Shown: in pieces, positions 18,201 to 26,384 of the stretch
How the letters are laid out: each line of letters opens with the position of its first letter
Numbering within the stretch: position 1 is the first letter of the stretch
Source: Flavobacterium sedimenticola
GTDB taxonomy: Bacteria; Bacteroidota; Bacteroidia; Flavobacteriales; Flavobacteriaceae
Assembly (NCBI RefSeq): GCF_030053345.1
Contig: NZ_JASGBP010000002.1
Location: forward strand, 1 to 64,000
Reading direction: 5' to 3'
Length of the DNA: 64,000 bases
The notes under the pieces: generated by a model
What the model saw: only the letters and a program-made list of their open reading frames with translations
The model's database searches: none
What the model was told of the DNA's origin: nothing
Program-made: the position numbers and the translations under genes

Positions 18201-20231
18201 TTATTCTTTTATAAATTTTCCACTGTGTTTTTGATTCCTATCGTCAGTTAACAATAGAAGGTAGGTTCCTTTTGCCAAAGACTCTACATCAATGTTCGAT
18301 GATTGTAGGGTCAGTGACCTTACCATTTTTCCGTTCATGTCAAAAATTTGTGCATTTTTGAAGTTTATGTTTTCAGCAGTAATCATCAAAGTTTTTTGGG
18401 TTGGAACAGGGTACAGACTAAAGTTTTGATTTGAAAACGCGTCAAGTCCTAAGGTTGAACCTTCCACTACAAGCAACGACTGATTGCTGGTTGGATTTGT
18501 TATAGTGTCTACAATTCCCGATGGCCAACGGATGATTACTTGGTTGATCACCGTTTCTTGTCCGATACCGAAATGAGCAGTAATTTTACTCATGTTTTGA
18601 AAGCCTGTACCGCTTTGTACATCTCTGATTTGTTTTCCCCAAGCACCGTAAATTTCAACGCGTGCACCAATCCCGTTGCGATTACTTTGAATACCTCTTA
18701 AGTTAACATTTAGCCAATGATTCGAATTTCCGTTGTTGAATAAAACATTGGTTCCGTTTTGAATGTCTAAGAATCCGTCGTTATTTAAATCACCGATTGG
18801 TCTGTCAACAGTTGAAACCGGATACGTGTTGGCATTCGGAACAAAATGAAAGTTTCCGTCGCCAAACATAATATTGTTCCCCGAACCTAAAACATCCAGG
18901 TAGCCGTCATTGTCGAAATCCTCGGCTACATATTCTCTGCCCAACCAAGTATTGGTGTCGTATCCGGAACCTGCCGTAACACTGGTAAAAGTGCTGTCGC
19001 CGTTATTTCGTTTAACATTAGTATATCCGTTTGAACCGGAGTTAACACCTACAATTACGTCCATCCAACCATCATTGTTGAAGTCGCCGCAAGCACCAGA
19101 CCATGTTTGTTCCGGGTTGGCCATACCGGCGGCATCAGCAATATTGGTAAACGTACCGTTTCCGTTATTTCGGTGTAATTGGTCGATATTCCCTCCAACT
19201 CCAGAACCACCTTGACCACATTTGGCTAAGTACATGTCGATATCACCGTCATTGTCAAAATCAAACCAATTCGAGGCATAGTTTCCTCCCGAAGGGAAAT
19301 CCCCAATACCACCTTGTATATGATTCATATTGGTACCGTCATTAATGTAATAACGGTTGGGAGCGTTATCGTCACAGGCAAAAGCATCTAATTTTCCATC
19401 GTTGTTGATGTCGACAAAATTGGTGCGTTGCACTAAGTAACTTTGTGTTTTTCTGTCTACAGTATAGCCTGTCCCGGTACTGTTCGCCTTTAAAAATACT
19501 ACACCACTACCGGAGCCGTAAATTAAATCGTTAAATCCGTTGTTGTCATAATCACCGGCTGCAATACTCCATGAAGGTAAAACACTGGTATTGGCTACCG
19601 TATAAGTTGTGGTGGTGAAAGTTCCACCCGGTTGCTGATACGAAATGGCTAGTTGTGTTGTGCTGATGGCCGACACAATATCGTCAAGGAAATCACCATT
19701 CATGTCAACCACACAATTGTTATATCCGCCGGTAATTCCGGGTACCGCTTGTGTCGTAAATGATAATCTGTCCGGTGCCGGGGGAGCCGCTTCAGTAACA
19801 GAGAAATCGAATCCCGCTGAACTGTAGCGATTATCAAAAGCGATGATGTAAGTCGTTCCGGTTGTTGCCGCAAAAGTCACTTGAGAGGTATAACCGCCAT
19901 TGAAGTCGTCATTGGCGCCTACACAAACTAAATTGCTGCAATCCCCCGAATACACAATGAGTCGGGTGTCTACGTTATTGTTCTGCGGCAGCACAGTGGA
20001 AACCGTCATGTTGATACTTTGAGTAGCGGTAAATTTATACCATTTTCCCTTTGCGCCGGCGCCGTTGTTCATCCCACAAAGATTAGTTGGTGCCGTTCCG
20101 GTTTCGTTCGTGTAAGCAGATGCTGTTGTAGTAGAGCCAACAGCTACAGTAACCGCAGAAGCACAGGTAGCTTGCCCTATGGCCGATGCCACACTGAAAA
20201 CGGTTAGAATTGAAAGTAAAGTTTTTTTCAT
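18201..20231 (-). CDS. T9SS-exported VCBS/FG-GAP repeat protein with ASPIC/UnbV domain (copy 2)
   Basis: 676 residues with the same layout as copy 1: signal peptide (SAIGQ), cysteine-containing PPC-like domain, VCBS blades (DMNGDFLDD, DINNDGKLD, DFDNDGDID, DFNNDGWMD, DLNNDGFLD), ASPIC/UnbV (NRNGIGARVEIYGAWGKQI, VIIRWPSGIVDT) and a type A sorting domain (SLYPVPTQKTLMI ... HSGKFIKE). The ASPIC segments of the two copies are nearly identical, while the PPC and blade regions have diverged, so the duplication is old or under uneven selection. It starts 28 nt behind diheme cytochrome copy 2. Confidence 0.93.
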   Translation of the reverse strand: MKKTLLSILTVFSVASAIGQATCASAVTVAVGSTTTASAYTNETGTAPTNLCGMNNGAGAKGKWYKFTATQSINMTVSTVLPQNNNVDTRLIVYSGDCSNLVCVGANDDFNGGYTSQVTFAATTGTTYIIAFDNRYSSAGFDFSVTEAAPPAPDRLSFTTQAVPGITGGYNNCVVDMNGDFLDDIVSAISTTQLAISYQQPGGTFTTTTYTVANTSVLPSWSIAAGDYDNNGFNDLIYGSGSGVVFLKANSTGTGYTVDRKTQSYLVQRTNFVDINNDGKLDAFACDDNAPNRYYINDGTNMNHIQGGIGDFPSGGNYASNWFDFDNDGDIDMYLAKCGQGGSGVGGNIDQLHRNNGNGTFTNIADAAGMANPEQTWSGACGDFNNDGWMDVIVGVNSGSNGYTNVKRNNGDSTFTSVTAGSGYDTNTWLGREYVAEDFDNDGYLDVLGSGNNIMFGDGNFHFVPNANTYPVSTVDRPIGDLNNDGFLDIQNGTNVLFNNGNSNHWLNVNLRGIQSNRNGIGARVEIYGAWGKQIRDVQSGTGFQNMSKITAHFGIGQETVINQVIIRWPSGIVDTITNPTSNQSLLVVEGSTLGLDAFSNQNFSLYPVPTQKTLMITAENINFKNAQIFDMNGKMVRSLTLQSSNIDVESLAKGTYLLLLTDDRNQKHSGKFIKE

Positions 20232-20259
20232 TGTTTGAGAATGGTCTATATTGGTTGGT

Positions 20260-21354
20260 TTAGTTACAAGTTTGTGTCATCGATGAAATCCATTCTTCAA
20301 TGAGAGCGACTCCTTCATCATGGACAATAGACCTGCCCAACATAGGCATTCGTTCACTTTCATCATTGGTGCTCATGCGGTAGTGTAAAATCGATTTGCT
20401 GAAATTTCCCGGAGAAATAATTTTTTGTAAAGTCGGGCTGATTACTTCATCGGCGGTCAAACAAATCCCGGCATTCGAATCTACATTGGTCATGCTGAAA
20501 TTTAATCGAATAGGGCGATAATAACAACGGCCGTCATCCTGATGACAGTGAGCGCAGTTCGCATCAATGTACGAGCGAGCTCTCAGCGCTATTGGTTGCG
20601 AAGTGTCGTGATAATCTACCGTCGAATTAATGTTGGCCGGATAGCTTTGCAGATAGCCCTGCTCTACCAATTTCTGTAAGATATTTTTGTTTCCGTTGTT
20701 GAAAGTAAAATTGCGATTGAGGTTTTGCGGTTTTACGGCAATCGGAGTCGGGATTTCGTTGATTTTGTGGCAAGCCAAACATTCGGCATCCGAAGGGATT
20801 CGGTAATCGGTATTGATGATTTCGTTGTTTGGTTTCTTGAAAGTAATGTTAACACTACTTCCGTTCAGAAAATCAGTTCCCGATACCAAATCGGCATCCG
20901 TTTGTTCGTCATTCCATAAATATTCATAAAATTTCCAACCGTCTTCATGTCGAATCATGAGTCGGGTTTCTATAATTTTGGTTGTATTGTCAGGTTGAAT
21001 GGTAGTGTAATAAAACGTTTTGATTAAAGCGGTTCCAACCGGAAAATCCAAAATTTTATTGTCGGCTACATAAGTTGCTTTCGTACCGGAAGGCATCCAG
21101 ATGAATCTTTTCTTGGATGCGTAGTCGGTGAAAAGAGTACTGGAAGGCTCATAAGGAACTACATTCAGCGAAGGAATCTGATCTTTCATATCTCCTTCAA
21201 AAAAGTGATAATCGGATAATTTAGCGTAAGGAACTTGAGTCAAGTCAACTACAACAGGAGATACCGGTACATACTCGTCATCTTTGTCTGAACACGATGT
21301 AAAAACGGTAAAAAAGCACAATAGCACCAAGGCGCGGAGGTAATGTATTTTCAT
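20260..21354 (-). CDS. Diheme c-type cytochrome lipoprotein (copy 2)
   Basis: 364 residues, lipobox VFTSC (Cys about 20). Heme sites CLACH (AECLACHKINE) and CAHCH (NCAHCHQDDGRC). Close paralogue of 16934-18058: shared blocks include VDLTQVPYAKLSDYHFFEGD, SLNVVPYEPSSTLFTDYA, TTKIIETRLMIR and RSIVHDEGVAL. First gene of its two-gene unit; a TATTTTTG -7-like box lies at 21374-21381. Likely to carry electrons at the outer or inner membrane, partner unknown. The strict pairing with a surface-exported ASPIC protein suggests a joint function (inference). Confidence 0.88.
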   Translation of the reverse strand: MKIHYLRALVLLCFFTVFTSCSDKDDEYVPVSPVVVDLTQVPYAKLSDYHFFEGDMKDQIPSLNVVPYEPSSTLFTDYASKKRFIWMPSGTKATYVADNKILDFPVGTALIKTFYYTTIQPDNTTKIIETRLMIRHEDGWKFYEYLWNDEQTDADLVSGTDFLNGSSVNITFKKPNNEIINTDYRIPSDAECLACHKINEIPTPIAVKPQNLNRNFTFNNGNKNILQKLVEQGYLQSYPANINSTVDYHDTSQPIALRARSYIDANCAHCHQDDGRCYYRPIRLNFSMTNVDSNAGICLTADEVISPTLQKIISPGNFSKSILHYRMSTNDESERMPMLGRSIVHDEGVALIEEWISSMTQTCN

Positions 21355-21619
21355 AAAAAATCTTAAAGGAAACCAAAAATAGTAAAAAAATTATAATATC
21401 CTATTAATTATCCGGTTAACGCTAAAAATATTTTGAAATTAGTAAGAATAATGTAAAAAAACCTCTAAATGTTTAACAACTAAGCATCCGCTTTGGTGTA
21501 ATTTTAGGGCGCTGAGTCAGTTTCAATGATCATTATTGCGCCTAAGTTTAAATTGCATGTTTTTGAAGGTATTACAGAAACCTCTTATTTTACAAAAAGG
21601 ATAGGAATGACAACTTGTG

Positions 21620-22942
21620 CTATTCGTCTTTTTCGGCGCGACTCAGAATATTTTCAGGAAGGGCTTTTTTGGCCTTGGCTCCCATTTTTTTCAGTTTCTC
21701 CACACTATTGATGAGGTTCCCTTTGCCTTCTACCAATTTGTTCATAGCACCTTGGTACTCGGTTTTGGCTTCATCCATTTTCTTGCCGATTTTGATTAAA
21801 TCGGAAACAAAGCCTTCAAACTTGTCATACAAAGCCCCGGCCTGACGGGCAATTTCGACCGCATTTTCCTGTTGCTTTTGATTGGTCCACATGCTGTCTA
21901 TAGTGCGCAACGTAGCCAATAGGGTAGAAGGTGTCACAATCACGATGTTTTTCTCAAAAGCTTTGTTGTACAAGGTATTGTCTTCATTCAGCGCCAACGC
22001 AAAAGCCGATTCTATCGGAATGAACAACAATACAAAATCGGGGCTTTCCATTTGGTACAAGTCCTGATAGTTTTTGTCGCTCAATTGGTCTACGTGTCTT
22101 CGGATGGCGATGATGTGTTCCTTTAGATGCTGCGATTTTTCGGCTTCGTCATCCGAATTAACATAGCGCTCGTAAGCTGTTAATGTCACTTTAGAGTCTA
22201 CAATCATTTTTTTACCATCAGGCAAATTAATCACCACATCGGGTTGAACTCGATTGCCTTCTTCGGTAACAAAACTCTGCTGTACCTCGTATTCGCGTCC
22301 TTTTTCCAAGCCCGATTTTTCCAAGACGCGCTCTAAAATTAATTCGCCCCAATTTCCCTGCATTTTGCTGTCGCCTTTGAGGGCCTTGGTCAAATTTTCA
22401 GCTTCCTTACTTATTTTTAAATTTTGATCTTTTAAATGTTGAAGCTGTTCTCGCAAAGCACTGTGATAACCGTGGGTTTCTTTTTGAGAATCTTCCACTT
22501 TTTTCTCGAACAATTGAATTTTATCTTGTAACGGAGAAAGAATGTTTTTCAGATTTTCCTTGTTTTGCTCGGTAAACTTAACGGTTTTCTCTTCCAGAAT
22601 TTTATTGGCTAAATTTTCAAATTCTTTGGTAAACTTCTCCTGAAGCTTTTCCACTTCTTCCTTTTGCTCTTTGTTACGTTCCCATAAATTGTCAAAATCG
22701 ACTTCTTTTTTGGAAAGTTGAATCGCCAAAGCTTCTTTTTCGGTCCGAATCGTTTCGCGTTCTTGTTGGGTTTGTGTCAGGAGCAATTTCAGTTGCTCGA
22801 TTTGTTGGATGAAACCGTTTATTTTTTCTTCTAATGAAGCTTTATCCGATTTGGCATCAGCTTTAGCCATTGATTTCCCCGCCAAAAAGCCAATGCCTAA
22901 AGCCACCAGAAAGGCGATAATGATTATCAGCGTATCATTCAT
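21620..22942 (-). CDS. rmuC: DNA recombination protein RmuC
   Basis: About 440 residues from the ATG at 22942 (MNDTLIII). One N-terminal transmembrane helix, a long coiled coil (residues about 30-190, many K/E/Q heptads), then the nuclease-like core GNWGELILERVLEKSGL ... VQPDVVINLPDGKKMIVDSKV, in which the D/E/K residues resemble a PD-(D/E)XK site. RmuC limits inversions and small rearrangements. Monocistronic. The ATG was preferred to the TTG two codons upstream. Confidence 0.95.
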   Translation of the reverse strand: MNDTLIIIIAFLVALGIGFLAGKSMAKADAKSDKASLEEKINGFIQQIEQLKLLLTQTQQERETIRTEKEALAIQLSKKEVDFDNLWERNKEQKEEVEKLQEKFTKEFENLANKILEEKTVKFTEQNKENLKNILSPLQDKIQLFEKKVEDSQKETHGYHSALREQLQHLKDQNLKISKEAENLTKALKGDSKMQGNWGELILERVLEKSGLEKGREYEVQQSFVTEEGNRVQPDVVINLPDGKKMIVDSKVTLTAYERYVNSDDEAEKSQHLKEHIIAIRRHVDQLSDKNYQDLYQMESPDFVLLFIPIESAFALALNEDNTLYNKAFEKNIVIVTPSTLLATLRTIDSMWTNQKQQENAVEIARQAGALYDKFEGFVSDLIKIGKKMDEAKTEYQGAMNKLVEGKGNLINSVEKLKKMGAKAKKALPENILSRAEKDE

Positions 22943-23085
22943 ATACAAGTTGCAATTATTGAGTGCTTAAAGATACACAGATTTCAAGAAAAGATTTGAT
23001 TTGGTTTAAAATTGTTTTTTATCTTGGCATCGTTTTTGAAAAGAGCTTGAAAATAGTAAACAACCGAAAATAAAAAATAACAGTT

Positions 23086-24039
23086 ATGATTAAAAAAATT
23101 ACGCTTACCGCTTTTTTATGTATCTCTGCGTTGTCCTTTGCACAATTAGGACCGGTGGGGCATTTAACCATTTTTTCGGAAGATGGTGATAAGTTTACCC
23201 TTATTTTAAATGGGGAAGTGATTAACGATACACCGCAAACCAACCTCAGGGTTGAAGATTTGAATCAGCCGTATTACAATGCAAAAATTAAGTTCGAAAA
23301 TTCGGCTTTGGCAGATATCACCAAAAACAATTTGATGTTGACCGATGTTGACGGCGTTTTTTCTGATGTCACTTACAAAATCAGAAGAGATAAAAACAAC
23401 AAGACAAAAATGAAGATGAATTACTTTTCATCTATTCCGGTGCGTCCCGATTTTATTCCGCCTTCCAATGTACACGTCATTCACTACGGACAACCACAAC
23501 CTCGTCCGGTAGTGGTACAACAAACTACGGGTGGTGTCACGCAAACCACTACCACCACAACCACGCAAACCGGCGGAACAGCTGTTGGTGTAGGAGTGAA
23601 TGTAGGTGGCGTGAATATGGGTATCTCTATCAATGATTCTATGGGCGGCGGTGCAGTAACGCAGACTACTACCACTACTACGACGTCTTCTGTGGGCGGG
23701 ACCAGACCGGTTGATTACGAGGAACCGGTGAGAGGTTGTAACGGCAGAAGTTGTATGACGGCAGCTAATTTTAATGCTGCGTTAGCGACTATTAAAAAAC
23801 AAAGTTTTGAGGATACACGTCTGAAAACAGCCAAGCAGGTAATTACTGCCAATTGTTTGAATGTAGATCAGATTATGCAAATTGCCAATACCTTCAACTT
23901 TGAAGACAACAAATTGGAATTTGCCAAGTATGCCTACGATTACTGTATCGAGCCGAGAAATTATTTCAAATTAAACGGGATATTCTCTTTCAGCAGCAAT
24001 GTGGATGAGTTGTCCGACTATGTTCAGAGTCGTCAATAA
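23086..24039 (+). CDS. DUF4476 domain protein, exported
   Basis: 317 residues. The signal peptide ends at LSFAQ. The middle holds a low-complexity segment of threonine runs around glycine-rich stretches (about residues 145-210), probably an unstructured linker. The C-terminal 100 residues are the DUF4476 domain (MTAANFNAALATIKKQSFED, QVITANCLNVDQIMQIANTF, YAYDYCIEPRNYFKL). Function unknown; the family is common in Bacteroidota envelopes. The next gene is separated by a terminator, so this one is monocistronic. Confidence 0.88.
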   Translation: MIKKITLTAFLCISALSFAQLGPVGHLTIFSEDGDKFTLILNGEVINDTPQTNLRVEDLNQPYYNAKIKFENSALADITKNNLMLTDVDGVFSDVTYKIRRDKNNKTKMKMNYFSSIPVRPDFIPPSNVHVIHYGQPQPRPVVVQQTTGGVTQTTTTTTTQTGGTAVGVGVNVGGVNMGISINDSMGGGAVTQTTTTTTTSSVGGTRPVDYEEPVRGCNGRSCMTAANFNAALATIKKQSFEDTRLKTAKQVITANCLNVDQIMQIANTFNFEDNKLEFAKYAYDYCIEPRNYFKLNGIFSFSSNVDELSDYVQSRQ

Positions 24040-24058
24040 ATCGGTTTAAAAACAGCAT

Positions 24059-24088
24059 AAAAAAGACCATGGAATACATGGTCTTTTT
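24059..24088 (+). terminator. Terminator of the DUF4476 gene
   Basis: Hairpin AAAAGACCATG-GAATA-CATGGTCTTTT followed by T-run. The T-run merges with the -7 box of the following gene's promoter. Confidence 0.85.
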
Positions 24089-24096
24089 TATTTTTG
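24089..24096 (+). promoter_or_regulatory. -7 element of the rluE-like gene
   Basis: TATTTTTG matches TAnnTTTG and ends only 6 nt before the ATG at 24103. If used, the transcript would start at or right next to the start codon, i.e. be leaderless. No TTTG is visible at -33, where the preceding terminator stem lies. Confidence 0.45.
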
Positions 24097-24102
24097 CACC
24101 TT

Positions 24103-24678
24103 ATGGAAAACCCACACCGCCATTTCTTGTTGCACAAACCTCACGGGTATTTGAGTCAGTTTATTTATGAAAAAAAGCGACATAAAAAACTGTTAGGTGA
24201 ATTGTATCCTTTTCCCGAAGGCACCATGGCAATCGGTCGTTTGGATGAAGATTCTGAAGGCTTATTATTGCTGACTACCGACGGGATGATGAGTGAAACG
24301 GTGAGAAGCCAAACCGTAGAAAAGGAATATTACGCCCAAGTAGACGGGTGGATTACCGAAGAAGCCATAACACAACTGAAAGCCGGCGTGGAAATTGGTT
24401 TTAAAGGCATTCGATACACGACCAAAGAGTGTAAGGCCCAACGCATCACCGAATTACTCGATTGTATTGGGGAGGGAAGAAGAATTCGCGATGCGCGCCA
24501 CGGCCCAACGAGTTGGATTTCCATAACGCTTACCGAAGGCAAGTTCCGCCAAGTACGCAAAATGACGGCTGCTGTGGGATTTCCGACACTTCGATTGGTC
24601 AGAATTCGAGTGGGAAATATATCTTTGCAAAACCTGAAAGCCGGTGAAGTTTCAGAGGTTGATACATTCAATGTCTGA
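24103..24678 (+). CDS. rluE: 23S rRNA pseudouridine synthase, RluE-like
   Basis: About 191 residues, RsuA/RluB/E/F family without the N-terminal S4 domain, as in RluE. The catalytic aspartate lies in AIGRLDEDSEGLLLLTTDG; GKFRQVRKMTAAVG is the conserved C-terminal block. RluE makes the pseudouridine at position 2457 of 23S rRNA; the exact target here is inferred from the short form. ATG at 24103 chosen over the TTG at 24094. Probably co-transcribed with trmL 35 nt downstream. Confidence 0.88.
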   Translation: MENPHRHFLLHKPHGYLSQFIYEKKRHKKLLGELYPFPEGTMAIGRLDEDSEGLLLLTTDGMMSETVRSQTVEKEYYAQVDGWITEEAITQLKAGVEIGFKGIRYTTKECKAQRITELLDCIGEGRRIRDARHGPTSWISITLTEGKFRQVRKMTAAVGFPTLRLVRIRVGNISLQNLKAGEVSEVDTFNV

Positions 24679-24712
24679 CCATCCGGAAATCTAACCCTCT
24701 AACTGTCTGAGA

Positions 24713-25165
24713 ATGCTCAATATTGTTTTAGTTGAACCCGAAATCCCGAACAATACCGGAAACATTGGTCGTTTGTGTGTAGGTACCGAAAGTCGCTTGC
24801 ATTTGATAAAACCCTATGGATTTGAAATTACGGATAAGAATTTGAAACGTTCCGGTTTGGATTATTGGGTACACTTGGATTGGCACGAATACGATAATGT
24901 AGCGCAATGGATGGCTCAAGTAAACGATAAATCGCGCGTATTTCTAATGAGTTCCCATGCCGTTCAATCGATTTATGATACCGAGTTTCAGGATGGCGAT
25001 TGGTTGGTTTTCGGGAAAGAAAGTGTGGGTTTGTCTCCAGAGGTATTGGCTTTGTTCAGTAATCATTTGACTATTCCGATGTCTCAACTCATTCGCAGTT
25101 ACAACCTTGCTAATTCGGTGGCGTTTGTAATCGGCGAAGCCAAAAGACAAATCAGCTTGAAATGA
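24713..25165 (+). CDS. trmL: tRNA (cytidine/uridine-34 2'-O)-methyltransferase
   Basis: 150 residues of the SPOUT knot family. Motifs: PEIPNNTGNIGRLC near the start, FGKESVGLSPE and IPMSQLIRSYNLANSVA forming the trefoil knot and SAM site. TrmL methylates the wobble ribose of tRNA-Leu. Length and motifs match the family. It sits in an RNA-modification pair with the rluE-like gene and overlaps convergently with the last 14 nt of the btuD-like gene. Confidence 0.93.
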   Translation: MLNIVLVEPEIPNNTGNIGRLCVGTESRLHLIKPYGFEITDKNLKRSGLDYWVHLDWHEYDNVAQWMAQVNDKSRVFLMSSHAVQSIYDTEFQDGDWLVFGKESVGLSPEVLALFSNHLTIPMSQLIRSYNLANSVAFVIGEAKRQISLK

Positions 25166-25940
25166 TAAACTTTCCTTTTTCATTGTCAAAAGTAATCGAA
25201 TCGTCATTAAACAGTGAAGTAAAAACACCTTTCGTGATAAGGTTACACGGTTCATCCTGCCAAACATTTTCGGCAGTCATCACAATCATTTCATCGCTCA
25301 ATTGAATGGCCAAATCGATGTCGTGTGTTGAGAATAAAATACATTTACCGGTTTCCTTGGATAATTTTTTGAGTAATTTGAATACCGATACTTTGTGAAG
25401 TAAATCCAAATGAGTGGTGGGTTCGTCCAGTATAATTAACGGGGTATCTTGTGTCAAAGCTCTGGCAATTAAAACAATTTGCAACTGTCCGTCGCTAATT
25501 TCGTAATGTTTTTTATCGAGCAAATGATCAATGTGAGTGAGTGCTATTGCCTGATTTATTTTGCTGTAATCTTCCTGCGAAAGTTTTCCAAGCCAATTGG
25601 TATAAGGTTGGCGTCCCAATGCGACCAATTCAAAAACGGTTAAATTGCTAGGAGGTAGTCTTTCGGTCAGTACCAAGCTTAAATTTTGAGCCAACTCGGC
25701 CATTTCATATTGAATTATTTCGCGCTGGTTTAAAATGACTTGACCCGAGAGTGGTTTCTGAATGGCCGTTAATGTTCGGAGTAAAGTAGATTTTCCGATA
25801 CCGTTAGCGCCGACCAAAGCGATGAGGTTACCCGAACTCAGTTTTAAATTCAGTTTAGCAGCAATAACTTTGCTTTTGCCTTTGGAATGATAACCAATGC
25901 TCAGATTTGAAGTAGTTAGTATGTTTTTTTTGTTTTCCAA
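25152..25940 (-). CDS. btuD: ABC transporter ATPase, probable cobalamin importer
   Basis: 262 residues: Walker A GANGIGKST, Q-loop, ABC signature in the variant form ISDGQLQ, Walker B PLIILDEPTTHLD and the H-loop FSTHDID. FecE/BtuD type of the metal-chelate importers. The C-terminal 50 residues beyond the NBD are specific to this subgroup. It is the last gene of btuF-btuC-lipoprotein-btuD. The start is TTG at 25940, 2 nt behind the preceding stop, with no ATG available nearby. Substrate inferred as vitamin B12 from the riboswitch-controlled TonB receptor next door; heme or siderophore cannot be excluded from this gene alone. Confidence 0.85.
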   Translation of the reverse strand: MENKKNILTTSNLSIGYHSKGKSKVIAAKLNLKLSSGNLIALVGANGIGKSTLLRTLTAIQKPLSGQVILNQREIIQYEMAELAQNLSLVLTERLPPSNLTVFELVALGRQPYTNWLGKLSQEDYSKINQAIALTHIDHLLDKKHYEISDGQLQIVLIARALTQDTPLIILDEPTTHLDLLHKVSVFKLLKKLSKETGKCILFSTHDIDLAIQLSDEMIVMTAENVWQDEPCNLITKGVFTSLFNDDSITFDNEKGKFIISS

Positions 25941-25942
25941 AA

Positions 25943-26383
25943 TTATTCAATCACGATAGTGTAGTTTCTGCTGGTCGTATCGTTTCCCAAACAAATATTA
26001 TTGCTGTCAGAGAACGGATCGTCATCATCATCTTCCCAAGTATCGGGATAATCAATAGTTAAGTGGACTTTAAAAGTGTGCGTTCCTGCTGCCGTAGGCG
26101 TACCGGTAAAAATAATTTTTCTTCCTTGTTGATAATAACCGATACCCGGCGGCAAACCATTGTCAATCGATAGATAATAGATGTAACTATCATCATTCGG
26201 TGCATTCTTAACCGATGCCTGAATGGTTTCGCTATAGGCCACTCCCACTTGTCCGATACGCAATGTTTTTGGCGGTAAAGTCGGTTTGGCACTTATAATA
26301 CAATCCACTAATTCACCACAGGCCATTACTGTAAAAGACAAAATCAGGCATAAAAAGGCGACTATTTTTAAAGATCTTTTCAC
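25943..26383 (-). CDS. Small lipoprotein with Ig-like fold, inserted in the btu operon
   Basis: About 146 residues. Export signal with lipobox VMAC (Cys about 22), then a single domain with the putative-Ig signature NGLPPG ... IIFTGTPTAAGTHTFKVH, as in cadherin-like/He_PIG domains. Two more cysteines (VDC, NNIC) could form a disulfide. There is no ATG: GTG at 26383 gives VKRSLKIVAF and follows the btuC stop by 1 nt, while a TTG at 26392 would overlap btuC. Position between permease and ATPase suggests a role in B12 or metal-chelate capture, comparable in concept to the surface lipoproteins BtuG/BtuH of Bacteroides, to which I see no sequence similarity. Confidence 0.75.
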   Translation of the reverse strand: MKRSLKIVAFLCLILSFTVMACGELVDCIISAKPTLPPKTLRIGQVGVAYSETIQASVKNAPNDDSYIYYLSIDNGLPPGIGYYQQGRKIIFTGTPTAAGTHTFKVHLTIDYPDTWEDDDDDPFSDSNNICLGNDTTSRNYTIVIE

Positions 26384-26384
26384 G

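Noticed and set aside
14825..20231. VCBS proteins as integrin-like receptors or phage tail proteins
   Set aside because: ASPIC/UnbV domain and T9SS signal define them as exported CRTAC1-like proteins; no phage genes nearby.
23520..23710. Threonine-codon repeats that look like a microsatellite or CRISPR-like array
   Set aside because: They code for Thr-rich linkers in a DUF4476 protein with irregular spacing; no CRISPR array is present in the window.
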